Numbered from the stretch's first letter, positions 42,895-50,770 are shown. The stretch is DNA of 64,000 nt from Streptomyces griseosporeus (GCF_014656055.1 NZ_BNBR01000001.1:620001-684000); one strand, 5' to 3'. Translations and numbers: made by a program. The notes: a model not told the origin generated them from the sequence alone.

Positions 42895-43774
42895 AGCGAA
42901 CTCCGCCGGCGAGCGCCCGCCGCGCCGGATCCGGCTGCAACGCCCCGGCCCGATGCTGGTCGAGGGACCGGTCGAGGTGGAGCTGGAGGACGGCACCACG
43001 GTGTCCTCCGACCGGTTCCGGGTGGCCCTGTGCACCTGCCGGCGCAGCCGCCGCTACCCGTGGTGCGACACCAGTCACCGCCGCGGCGCGAGGAAGGCGA
43101 CCGGCCGCACGGGAGCCTCGGAGACCGGTACGGGGTCGCGCTCCGAGGCCGACGCGAGCCCGAAGCCCCGGGCCGGCACGAGTACGAAGCCGCAAGCCGA
43201 CGCGAGTACGAAGCCGCAAGCCGACGCGAGCCCGAAGTCCGGAGCCGGTACGAGTGCGAAGCCGCGAGCCGGCAGGAGCCCGAAGTCCGGAGCCGGTACG
43301 GGGTCGGGGCCCGAGGGCGGTTCGGAGCCGCGGCCGGAGGCCGGTTCGGGGTCGCATACCGACGCCCGTACGGGGTCGCAGTCCGGCGGCGACTCGGCGG
43401 ACCGGCCCCACGACGCGTCTGCCGCGGCCGGGCCCCCCGAGCCCAACTCCTGTGCCCGCACCCGGATCGAGGGCGGTCGCACGGTGGTGGAGGTGAGCGG
43501 CGAGGTGGACATCGCCACGGCCGGTCTGCTCGCCGTCCACCTGGACGCCGCGACCGCGGCGCAGGGCGCCGACGTGCTGGTCGACCTGGTTTCCGTGGAG
43601 TTCTTCGACTGCTCGGGACTGCGTGTGCTGTGCCGGGCCGAGGCACGGGCGCGGGAAGGCGGCGGCCGGCTGCGCGTGGTGTGCCACGCGCCGCTGGTCC
43701 GCCGCCTGTTCGCCGCCACGGGCCTCGGCGAACGGCTCCTGCCGCGCCCCGCGCTGACAGGCGGGGACGCATGA
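42875..43774 (+). CDS. CDGSH [2Fe-2S] domain fused to a STAS domain
   Basis: The GTG at 42875 gives 299 residues in one continuous frame. Residues about 15-70 form a CDGSH-type iron-sulfur domain with the C-X-C-X8-C-D-X2-H motif (CTCRRSRRYPWCDTSH), a redox-active [2Fe-2S] site with one His ligand. A low-complexity linker rich in Ser, Pro, Lys and Gly (about 75-190) contains internal repeats. Residues about 195-290 form a STAS domain of the anti-sigma-antagonist type, with the phosphorylatable Ser in FFDCSGLRVL. The fusion suggests a redox-sensitive antagonist in a sigma-factor partner switch. That role is inference; the domain motifs are read directly. Confidence 0.85.
   Translation: MPNVPAEANSAGERPPRRIRLQRPGPMLVEGPVEVELEDGTTVSSDRFRVALCTCRRSRRYPWCDTSHRRGARKATGRTGASETGTGSRSEADASPKPRAGTSTKPQADASTKPQADASPKSGAGTSAKPRAGRSPKSGAGTGSGPEGGSEPRPEAGSGSHTDARTGSQSGGDSADRPHDASAAAGPPEPNSCARTRIEGGRTVVEVSGEVDIATAGLLAVHLDAATAAQGADVLVDLVSVEFFDCSGLRVLCRAEARAREGGGRLRVVCHAPLVRRLFAATGLGERLLPRPALTGGDA
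43180..43227 (+). repeat. 24-bp perfect tandem repeat in the CDGSH-STAS linker
   Basis: Two identical 24-bp units begin with GAGTACGAAGCCGCAAGCC at 43180 and 43204, inside a wider imperfect repeat zone (about 43150-43330). They encode repeated TKPQADAS segments of the linker. Confidence 0.8.
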
Positions 43775-43849
43775 TGACGGGGGTCGGACGGGCGGCCCCA
43801 CTCCGCCCGGCCGACCCCCGGTTCGGGATCGCACAGTGCCCGCTCAGGG

Positions 43850-43874
43850 GGCTCGCACTCCCCATCTGCGAGCC
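43850..43874. terminator. Hairpin between convergent genes
   Basis: GGCTCGCA (43850-43857) pairs with TGCGAGCC (43867-43874), enclosed by a second complementary pair, GGGATCGC and GCGATCCC, further out. It lies between the CDGSH-STAS gene and the convergent inhibitor gene and can serve both. Confidence 0.5.
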
Positions 43875-43910
43875 TCACGCGGCGGTCACGGGAACCGCGC
43901 GATCCCGGTC

Positions 43911-44333
43911 CTAGAACGCGAAGAGGCTGTTCCCGTAGGTGCTCTTCACGCATTCGTTGGCGAAGGTGCGCTCATAGGAGACGCGCTGCCCCTGCCAGAC
44001 ACCGTCGACGGTGACGACGACCGGGTCGTACTGCTTGGTGCACATCACGTCGCTCCTGGCCTGCAGGGCCCCGAGGTCGCCCTGGGCGCCGCGCAGTTCG
44101 GCGCAGGCCCCCACCGTGTCCGGGTGCGTGCCCGACGGCGTCGGCGCGCAGGACAGGGTCACCGCCCGGGCCGGGGTGGCCGCCGCGGCGCTCTGGCCGT
44201 GACCGACGGTCAGCACCAGGGCCGAGGGGGCGTAGAGGGAGGCGGGCGCCGCCTGGGCGGTCTGGGCGACGGGCCAGCTGACGGCGGTGGCCGCCAGGCC
44301 GAGAGTCGCTGCCCAGCGCGCGGTGTAACGCAT
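43911..44333 (-). CDS. Streptomyces subtilisin inhibitor (SSI) family protease inhibitor, Lys P1
   Basis: The ATG at 44333 has GGAAGG nine bases upstream; an ATG nine bases earlier lies too close to it. The 140-residue precursor has a signal peptide (cleavage near AQAAPAS) and an SSI fold with the family sequences [54 protein letters not shown] and a terminal FAF. The four conserved cysteines are present. The reactive-site loop reads MCTKQYDP instead of MCPMVYDP, so P1 should be Lys and the inhibitor should prefer trypsin-like proteases. It acts outside the cell. Confidence 0.92.
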   Translation of the reverse strand: MRYTARWAATLGLAATAVSWPVAQTAQAAPASLYAPSALVLTVGHGQSAAAATPARAVTLSCAPTPSGTHPDTVGACAELRGAQGDLGALQARSDVMCTKQYDPVVVTVDGVWQGQRVSYERTFANECVKSTYGNSLFAF

Positions 44334-44632
44334 TGTGTGCATCCTTCCGCTCGATGTCGGGGGTGTGCCGGCCGCGGCTCCGGTGGGTGCCCCGGCGGCG
44401 AGCGCCACTCTGCCGAGTCCGCCGCCGAAACTCACATCGACCCCATGGGTTTCAGTAACCTTGCGTATTGAATCAGTGGCGTGAAGTCACGGAATTCGAA
44501 CGTTCCAACGCCGGAACGAGGCCTCGGCAGGGGTACGGGACCGGCCGTATGGCCGGAATACATGTGTTCGTTAATAGTCCGGAAACATTCCGCTTCCGCT
44601 CTCGGCGGACTGCTGCGCAGCCCCTTGTGTTC
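44334..44632. promoter_or_regulatory. Divergent, AT-rich intergenic region
   Basis: This 299-bp spacer between the SSI gene and a divergent unknown gene is AT-rich for the genome. GTTCC and GGAAC form an inverted repeat around AACGCC at 44502-44517. A hypothetical in-frame N-terminal extension of the right-hand gene enters here, but its composition does not look coding. Confidence 0.45.
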
Positions 44633-45214
44633 ATGTCCGTGGCGAGTAATCGTCATTACATGATTACGGCAGAGCAACGAGAGAAGCTGCGCGGCTGGTT
44701 CGCGGGCCGGCTGCCGGAGGACCTGTTCGAGGAGCTGACCGAGGTCACGGTCGATCGGGAGGAGATCACCGTGATCGGGCGGATCGCTCCCCCACGGCTG
44801 TCCGAGGACGCCACGGCGGCGGAGCGGGCGGCGGCGGTGGAGGGGCGGGTGCAGGAGTTCCGGGAGCGCACCCGGCAGACGCGGATGGCGGTGGCCCGGG
44901 AGGCCGAGCACCGGTTCGACCGCAAGGTCTCCTGGGGCGTGGAGTGCGACGGTGAGCGGGCGCTGTTCACGCATGTCGCGGCGCCCGTGATGACCCGGCT
45001 GCGGCAGCCCGAGCGGCAGGTCCTGGACACCCTCATCGCCGGTGGTGTGGCGCGCAGCCGCAGCGACGCCCTCGCCTGGTGCGTGCGCCTGGTCCAGCGG
45101 CACACCGACGACTGGCTGACCGAGCTGCGCGAGTCCCTGGAACACGTACAGCGGGTCCGCGCCCAGGGCCCGGACACTCAGGGGCCGGACGCCGAACCGG
45201 AGGACGGCAGCTGA
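44633..45214 (+). CDS. Hypothetical protein, possibly ribbon-helix-helix-like C-terminus
   Basis: The 193-residue protein starts at ATG 44633 or, alternatively, at 44660 (MITAEQREKLRGWFAG); no ribosome-binding site decides. The centre is a charged helical region (ERAAAVEGRVQEFRERTRQTR). The segment RQVLDTLIAGGVARSRSDALAWCVRLVQRH resembles the helices of ribbon-helix-helix proteins, but the preceding strand is not clear. I do not know the family. A short stem at 45243-45260 follows the gene. Cytoplasmic location is likely. Confidence 0.6.
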   Translation: MSVASNRHYMITAEQREKLRGWFAGRLPEDLFEELTEVTVDREEITVIGRIAPPRLSEDATAAERAAAVEGRVQEFRERTRQTRMAVAREAEHRFDRKVSWGVECDGERALFTHVAAPVMTRLRQPERQVLDTLIAGGVARSRSDALAWCVRLVQRHTDDWLTELRESLEHVQRVRAQGPDTQGPDAEPEDGS

Positions 45215-45242
45215 CCCGCCCGTCGGCGGCCGGGGCGGCCGC

Positions 45243-45260
45243 ACGGCCCTGACGGGCCGT
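45243..45260 (+). terminator. Short hairpin after the unknown gene
   Basis: ACGGCCC (45243-45249) pairs with GGGCCGT (45254-45260) around TGAC, 29 bp past the stop codon. It is a modest terminator candidate before the next gene. Confidence 0.4.
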
Positions 45261-45322
45261 ACCTACTCGTCGGTATGGTGCGGGTGCAGCGCGGACTCGA
45301 CGAGGAGAGGCGGGACGGACGC

Positions 45323-46492
45323 ATGGCCGGACACTGGGCGGACTTCCAGTACGAGATCTACCTGAACGGGATGAACGGCACCGTGCCCCGGCTGCCCACC
45401 GACCTGACCCGGCTGGAGGAGCTGACCGAGCAGCGGCTCGGCCCGGGCCCGGTCGGCTATGTGGCGGGCAGCGCGGGCGACGGGAGCACGGCACGCGCCA
45501 ACCGGGCCGCCCTGGACCGCCGCCGGATCGTGCCGCGCATGCTGCGGGACGTGCGCGAGCGGGACCTGTCGGTGGAGGTGCTGGGCCGCACCCTGCCCGC
45601 GCCGCTGGCCCTGGCGCCGGTCGGCGTGCTGTCGATCATGCACCCGGAGGCGGAACCGGCCGCCGCCCGGGCCGCCGCCGCGCGCGGGGTGCCGTACATC
45701 CTCTCCTCCGCCTCCAGCACGCCCCTGGAGCAGGTGGCCGAGGCCATGGGGGACGCCGAGCGCTGGTTCCAGCTGTACTGGCCCAAGGACCCGGAGGTGG
45801 CGCGCAGTTTCCTCGCCCGGGCGAAGGCGAGCGGCTACTCGGTGCTCGTCGTCACCCTCGACACCCCGCTGCTGTCCTGGCGCCCGCGCGATCTCGACCA
45901 GGCCTATCTGCCGTTCCTGCGCGGCGTCGGCACGGCGAACTACTTCACCGACCCGGCGTTCCGGGCGGCCCTGGCCAAGCCGGTGGAGGAGGACCCGAAC
46001 GCCGCGGTGCTGCACTTCGTGGGCATGTTCGCCGACCCCGGCAAGACCTGGCCGGATCTGGCGCTGCTGCGGGAGCACTGGGACGGGCCGATCGTGCTGA
46101 AGGGAATCCTGCACCCGGACGACGCGCGCCTCGCCGCCGACGCGGGCATGGACGGCGTGGTGGTGTCCAACCACGGCGGCCGCCAGGTGGCGGGTGCCCT
46201 CGCCGCGGCCGACGCGCTGCCGCGGGTGGCGGAGGCGGTCGGCGACCGGCTCACGGTGCTGTTCGACAGCGGGGTCCGCACCGGCGCCGACGTCTTCAAG
46301 GCGCTCGCGCTCGGCGCCCGGGCGGTGCTGCTGGGCCGGCCGTACGTCTACGGGCTGGGCCTGGACGGCCAGGCCGGGGTCGACCACGTCATCCGCTGCC
46401 TGCTGGCCGAGTTCGACCTCACCCTGGCCCTGTCCGGCCACGCCGGCCCCGCCACGGTCGGCAAGTCCGACCTGGTGGAGGGGCCGGCCTGA
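45323..46492 (+). CDS. FMN-dependent 2-hydroxy-acid oxidase (lactate 2-monooxygenase-like)
   Basis: The 389-residue protein (ATG 45323; an upstream ATG at 45275 is also in frame) has the FMN-binding barrel of lactate oxidases and monooxygenases. Motifs are PLALAPVGVLSIMHPEAEP, ILSSASSTPLEQVAEA, the FMN-site LKGILHPDD and the catalytic VVSNHGGRQVAG with His and Arg, then FDSGVRTGADVFKAL. It oxidises an alpha-hydroxy acid with oxygen in the cytoplasm. The insert around LDQAYLPFLRGVGTANYF matches streptomycete proteins annotated as lactate 2-monooxygenase. The true substrate is not certain. Confidence 0.87.
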   Translation: MAGHWADFQYEIYLNGMNGTVPRLPTDLTRLEELTEQRLGPGPVGYVAGSAGDGSTARANRAALDRRRIVPRMLRDVRERDLSVEVLGRTLPAPLALAPVGVLSIMHPEAEPAAARAAAARGVPYILSSASSTPLEQVAEAMGDAERWFQLYWPKDPEVARSFLARAKASGYSVLVVTLDTPLLSWRPRDLDQAYLPFLRGVGTANYFTDPAFRAALAKPVEEDPNAAVLHFVGMFADPGKTWPDLALLREHWDGPIVLKGILHPDDARLAADAGMDGVVVSNHGGRQVAGALAAADALPRVAEAVGDRLTVLFDSGVRTGADVFKALALGARAVLLGRPYVYGLGLDGQAGVDHVIRCLLAEFDLTLALSGHAGPATVGKSDLVEGPA

Positions 46493-46504
46493 CGGCCCGG
46501 AACG

Positions 46505-48049
46505 CTACCCGGGCGCCTCGATGAGCCAGCGCTGCGCCGGGGTGCCGTCGCGGACCTTGACGACGATGTCGGCGCCCGCGTCGGCGGTGGTGGCCGCGAG
46601 GGCGAGCGTCCCGTCCCAGCGGGGCAGCAGCTCGCCGCGCGCGGTCAGGTCGTAGCGGACATCGGCGGCGCGCGGGTCGGCCCGGTCCGCGCAGCCGCCG
46701 AGGATGACGACCCCGGCGTCGGCGTGCGAGTCGAGGCAGAGCCGCGGGTCGGCCGCGCTGCGCAGCAGCCCGTCGTTCTCGTACGACCACCGCTGCGCCT
46801 TGGACGCCGAGCACACCGCCGACCGGAGGGCCGCGCCCGCCACCGCCCGGCCCCGGCTCTCCAGGCACAGCCCGGTGGCGGCGTTGCGCAGCCGGGTCGG
46901 CCCGTCCGCCGCGGGCGGGCTCTGCGCGCCGGCGCCGCCGGTGACGGTGGTGGAGGCCGCGGGGTCGGCGCCCGTGCCGTCACTCGTCCACAGCCCGGCG
47001 AGGAGGAGGACGGTGAGCACCCCGGCGGAGGCGAGGGCGACGCCGGTGAGCAGGGTGCGCGGCGGGGCGGCGGCGCCGGGGGCGCGCCGGCCGGGCGCGG
47101 GAAGGCGCGACAGGCGTCGGCGTCCCGTCCCGCCCGCTCCGCCCGGCACGCCGTCGCCCCCGCCCGTCCCGCCTCGGTGCCGGGCGGCACGGCGGCTCGG
47201 GCGGGCCTGCGTCCCCGTACGGCCGGGCCGGGAGTCGAGATAGCGGCGGGCGCCCCAGCCGAGCACCGCCTCGGCGAGCAGCTCCCCCAAGGGGCCGTCG
47301 AACCGGCCGAGTTGCTCGGCGGCGTCCCGGCAGTAGCGGCACTGTCCGAGGTGCCGGCGGACGTCCGGCAGCAGGGCGCCGCCCCGGCGGATGGGGACGT
47401 CGAGGAGCCGGTTGTAGAAACGGCACTCGTCATTCGGGGCGCGTTCCCGGTGGGCGCGGACACAGCCCTCGCGGAGTTTTTCCCGGGCCTGTTCCAAAGC
47501 GGCCGTGGCGGTGCCGGGATCAAGGCCGAGAAGGAGAGCCGGGACCGTTATCGGTTCGGCTTCGACCTCGGTGTGCCACAACAGGCACTGGAACCGATCG
47601 GGAAGCGTCGAGAATGCCTCTTCGGTGAGGCGCCGGTTTTCGGGAGTGAGATGTACGGCGGCCCGCATACCGCGGCCGCCGGCGGGTTTGCGCAACTCCG
47701 GCAGGACGTCGGCTATTCGGTCGGCGGCGGCCCATCGGCGCACGGTGTCGCGCACGGTCACGAGCAGCCGGGGGCGCAGCGCGGCGGCGGACTCGCCGAG
47801 GGTGAGGCGGTCGAAGACCTGGTGGAAGGCGGCGGCGGTGGCCATGGCGGCGACCTCCGCGGTGGAGGCGAGGCAGATGGCCGCGTAGCTGTGCGCGGGC
47901 TGCCAGTGGCGTGCGATGAGCAGGGCGGTGGGCCGGGCGACCTCGTCGTCCGTCCCGCCTCTCATCCGCACGGCGAGCGACTCGTCGGATTCCTGCACGG
48001 CGCCGCCGGGCGGCGGCCGGTGAGGAGAGGGCAAGTGGGGGGTTGGCAC
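46505..48049 (-). CDS. ECF-sigma-like/zinc-finger protein with membrane helix and ricin B lectin domain
   Basis: The GTG at 48049 (AAAAGGAA upstream) gives 514 residues. An N-terminal region resembles ECF sigma region 2 (ALLIARHWQPAHSYAAICL) and region 4 (AFSTLPDRFQCLLWHTEVEAEP and following helices). A zinc-finger-like HLGQCRYC (HxxxCxxC) sits near residue 245, as in zinc-binding anti-sigma factors. One transmembrane helix is at about 345-370. The C-terminal 140 residues form a ricin-type lectin with QxW motifs (AQRWSYENDGLL, AQRWLIEAPG). The lectin would lie outside the cell. It may sense carbohydrate and control a cytoplasmic sigma-like part; the mechanism is inferred. A paralogue is at 61321. 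Confidence 0.8.
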   Translation of the reverse strand: MPTPHLPSPHRPPPGGAVQESDESLAVRMRGGTDDEVARPTALLIARHWQPAHSYAAICLASTAEVAAMATAAAFHQVFDRLTLGESAAALRPRLLVTVRDTVRRWAAADRIADVLPELRKPAGGRGMRAAVHLTPENRRLTEEAFSTLPDRFQCLLWHTEVEAEPITVPALLLGLDPGTATAALEQAREKLREGCVRAHRERAPNDECRFYNRLLDVPIRRGGALLPDVRRHLGQCRYCRDAAEQLGRFDGPLGELLAEAVLGWGARRYLDSRPGRTGTQARPSRRAARHRGGTGGGDGVPGGAGGTGRRRLSRLPAPGRRAPGAAAPPRTLLTGVALASAGVLTVLLLAGLWTSDGTGADPAASTTVTGGAGAQSPPAADGPTRLRNAATGLCLESRGRAVAGAALRSAVCSASKAQRWSYENDGLLRSAADPRLCLDSHADAGVVILGGCADRADPRAADVRYDLTARGELLPRWDGTLALAATTADAGADIVVKVRDGTPAQRWLIEAPG

Positions 48050-48451
48050 GAGCGGATTCCTTTTGGTGCGTACCTTTTGGCGCGTACGAACACCGGGCGA
48101 TGCGCGTCCGCAGCGAATGCGCAGCCTCGCACACCCCACTCGTGCGCAACAAGGCGCTCAGGCCACTTCCGCGCCACTTCCACACCATTGAAAGAAAGTC
48201 AGAAAAAGACGGTCAGTGCCGCCTTGTGCGGGCTGCAATTCGCACGGGCATTCGCTTTTCATGCGCCCCGTGTGAATGCCGCGCACGCGCCGGGGAGGCA
48301 CGCACGCTCCCGGCGCGCGGCGGCCCGTAGTGGACTGGGCAGCGGCCCTTCCTCGGAGGCCCCGCGCAGGACGGCGGCTCTCCTGCGCGAGACGGCCGCC
48401 GGCCTTGTTCCTCCCGCCCTCGGCCGGCGGCCCGGAGGGGTCCCCCGGGCG
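48050..48451. promoter_or_regulatory. 402-bp intergenic region upstream of the sigma-like/ricin gene
   Basis: No coding frame with good composition or a ribosome-binding site is visible. Directly before the sigma-like gene, a 13-base sequence occurs twice (TTTTGGTGCGTAC at 48061 and TTTTGGCGCGTAC at 48075). On the minus strand this duplicates the AAAAGG of the ribosome-binding site. CCACTTCC is also repeated at 48163 and 48174. It must hold the gene's promoter. Confidence 0.5.
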
Positions 48452-48829
48452 TCAGATCTGCCAGGAGCGCAGCCGGTCGGCGGCGCCGTAGACGTCGGTC
48501 TTGCCGGACATCAGGTCCCGGGCGAGGTCGACGAGCGCGCCGTAGGGCGGGTCGATGCCGGCCCCGCTGACGTACATGTACGCGACGGCCGTGGCGCAGG
48601 CGAAGCGGGCGTTGGCCGAGGGCAGCGGCTTGAGCACGGCGAGGGTGTGCAGCAGGGCGGCGGCACGCCAGGCCGGGTCGGAGTCCACGCCGAGGCGCGG
48701 CGGGTCGACGCGGTGCCGGGCGACGGCGGCGACCAGCGCGGAGAAGTCGTTGATGGTGGGCTGCTCGGGCAGGACGTCCTCATGGCGCTGGAGCAGCCAG
48801 GGCACGTCGATGTGGACGACGGGCGCCAT
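48452..48829 (-). CDS. Fic/Doc-like toxin with degenerate catalytic motif
   Basis: The 125-residue protein follows the Doc pattern: N-terminal INDFSALVAAVARHR, a helical core, then ALLHTLAVLKPLPSANARFACATAVAYMYVSG. The last segment aligns with the Fic loop HxFxDGNxR, but the catalytic His is replaced and the motif reads LKPLPSANAR. The antitoxin gene lies three bases upstream on the same strand. Streptomycete proteins with this degenerate form are annotated as Fic-family toxins. If it is toxic, the chemistry probably differs from canonical AMP or phosphate transfer. Confidence 0.75.
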   Translation of the reverse strand: MAPVVHIDVPWLLQRHEDVLPEQPTINDFSALVAAVARHRVDPPRLGVDSDPAWRAAALLHTLAVLKPLPSANARFACATAVAYMYVSGAGIDPPYGALVDLARDLMSGKTDVYGAADRLRSWQI

Positions 48830-48832
48830 CGG

Positions 48833-49078
48833 TCAGCCGACCCGCCCCGCGTGCCGGGCGGACGGCTCGTCGTCGGGGAACGCGGCCGCGAACTCCTCGG
48901 CGTGGGCGGCGAAGAACCGCCGGAAGGCCTCGGCGCCCTCCTGGAGCGCCCGGTGCCGGGCGATGTCCGCGGCGGCGGCCTCGCGCACCAGCGCCTTCAT
49001 CGACGTACCGCGCTCCTTGGCGATGGCCCGCAGGTCCTCCAGTTCGCGCTCACTGAACTCCACATTCAGAGCTGGCAT
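48833..49078 (-). CDS. Antitoxin of the Fic/Doc-type pair (ribbon-helix-helix)
   Basis: The 81-residue protein begins MPALNVEFSERELEDLRAIAKERGTSMKALVREA, a typical ribbon-helix-helix DNA-binding strand and two helices, which would let it bind its own promoter. A long charged helix (RHRALQEGAEAFRRFFAAHAEEF) follows and probably neutralises the toxin. The toxin gene starts three bases after its stop codon, so the two are cotranscribed. Order antitoxin then toxin is usual for type II systems. Confidence 0.8.
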   Translation of the reverse strand: MPALNVEFSERELEDLRAIAKERGTSMKALVREAAAADIARHRALQEGAEAFRRFFAAHAEEFAAAFPDDEPSARHAGRVG

Positions 49079-49263
49079 GCCTCCACGGTACCGCCGGGGT
49101 ACTCCCGCGTAAATACGCCCTGCTCAGCACGCCTGTGCGAGGGTACCGGGCACCGGACCCCACGGCGCCGCGATGAGACGTGCGTCACACCGCACGGGCG
49201 GTATGTCACAGGCGGCGGCCCTGTCCTGTCACAGGAGTGAACGCACTCCTGGGAGGCCCGCCC

Positions 49264-50733
49264 ATGTCCGACACCCGTGTCCCGCCCACGCGAGGCGAGC
49301 GCGTCGCCGACTGGTTCGACGGCCGGCTCGGCATCCACACCTTCGGCCGGAAATACCTGCGGAAGGTCTTCCCCGACCACTGGTCCTTCCTGCTCGGCGA
49401 GATATGCCTGTACAGCTTCGCCGTGCTGGTCCTGACCGGTGTGTACCTGACCTTCTTCTTCCACCCGTCGATGAACGAGGTGACGTACCACGGCAGTTAC
49501 GTCCCCCTCAACGGCGTCCGGATGTCCGAGGCCTACGCCTCCACCCTCGACATCAGCTTCGACGTGCGCGGCGGGCTGCTGATCCGGCAGCTGCACCACT
49601 GGGCGGCGCTGGTGTTCGTCGCGGGGATGCTGACGCACATGATGCGGCACTTCTTCACCGGGTCGTTCCGCAAGCCGCGCGAGGTGAACTGGCTGTTCGG
49701 CTGGCTGCTGCTGTTCCTCGGCCTGTTCGAGGGGCTGTTCGGCTACTCGCTGCCGGACGACCTGCTGTCGGGCACGGGCCTCAGGTTCGTCGACGGGGCG
49801 CTGCTGTCGGTGCCGATCGTGGGCACGTATCTGTCGATGTTCCTGTTCGGCGGCGAGTTCCCCGGGCACGACATCGTCGCCCGCTTCTACTCGCTGCACG
49901 TGCTGGTGATCCCCGGGATCATGGCGGCGCTGGTCCTCGCCCACCTGGTGCTGGTCGTGTACCACAAGCACACCCAGTTCGCGGGGCCGGGCCGCACCGA
50001 GCGCAATGTGATCGGCGCCCCGTTCTTCCCGGTGTACCTGGCGAAGGCGGGCGGGTTCTTCTTCCTGGTGTTCGGCGTGCTGAGCGTGATGGCGGCCGTG
50101 GCAACGATCAACCCGGTCTGGTCGTACGGCCCCTACCGCGCCGACCAGGTCTCCACGGGCGCCCAGCCCGACTGGTACCTGGGCTTCGCCGAGGGCCTGG
50201 TGCGGATCATGCCGGGGTGGGAGGTCACGCTGTGGGGACACACCCTGGTCCTCGGGGTGCTGATCCCGGTCGTGGTGTTCCCGCTGCTGCTGGTGTTCAT
50301 CGGCGCGTACCCGTTCCTGGAGGCGAGGGCCGGCGGTGACCGGCGCGAGCACCATCTGCTGGACCGGCCGCGCAACCGGCCGGTGCGCACGGCGATCGGC
50401 GCGGCCTGGATCAGCGTCTATCTGATCCTGCTGGCGGGCGGTGGCAACGACATCGTGGCGACCCGGCTGCACCTGTCCATCAACACGGTCACCTGGGCGG
50501 TCCGGATCGGCCTGTTCGCCGTCCCGGCGGTCGTGTTCGTCGTCACCCGCCGGATCTGCCTCGGCCTGCAGCTGAAGGACCGGGAGCTGGTCGAGCACGG
50601 CCGGCCGACCGGGGTGATCAAGCGGCTGCCGCACGGCGAGTACGTCGAACTGCACGAACCCCTGGACCAGGCCGCCCTGCACACCCTGACCGCGCACCGG
50701 CGGCCCGCCGAACTCGTGGAGCGCGAGCCGTGA
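49264..50733 (+). CDS. qcrB: Cytochrome b subunit of the cytochrome bc complex (second qcrB paralogue)
   Basis: The ATG at 49264 (GGGAGG upstream) gives 489 residues. Haem histidines lie in RQLHHWAALVFVAG, LTHMMRHFF and LAHLVLVVYHKHTQF, and the quinol-site motif is PDWY. Transmembrane layout matches actinobacterial QcrB, and the C-terminal hydrophilic region (KRLPHGEYVELHEPL) is typical. No qcrA or qcrC gene adjoins it, so like the copy at 18948 it is an orphan subunit. The two differ in the PDWY/PDFY motif and tail. It converges on the GH9 gene, with 37 bp between them. Confidence 0.9.
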   Translation: MSDTRVPPTRGERVADWFDGRLGIHTFGRKYLRKVFPDHWSFLLGEICLYSFAVLVLTGVYLTFFFHPSMNEVTYHGSYVPLNGVRMSEAYASTLDISFDVRGGLLIRQLHHWAALVFVAGMLTHMMRHFFTGSFRKPREVNWLFGWLLLFLGLFEGLFGYSLPDDLLSGTGLRFVDGALLSVPIVGTYLSMFLFGGEFPGHDIVARFYSLHVLVIPGIMAALVLAHLVLVVYHKHTQFAGPGRTERNVIGAPFFPVYLAKAGGFFFLVFGVLSVMAAVATINPVWSYGPYRADQVSTGAQPDWYLGFAEGLVRIMPGWEVTLWGHTLVLGVLIPVVVFPLLLVFIGAYPFLEARAGGDRREHHLLDRPRNRPVRTAIGAAWISVYLILLAGGGNDIVATRLHLSINTVTWAVRIGLFAVPAVVFVVTRRICLGLQLKDRELVEHGRPTGVIKRLPHGEYVELHEPLDQAALHTLTAHRRPAELVEREP

Positions 50734-50770
50734 CGGGCCCGCGCTCCACTCGGCGTACGTCGGGTGAGCG

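Noticed and set aside
48452-48829. Calling the Fic/Doc toxin a pseudogene
   Set aside because: The frame is intact, coupled to an antitoxin and matches a degenerate form seen in other streptomycetes as far as I recall, so decay is not proven.
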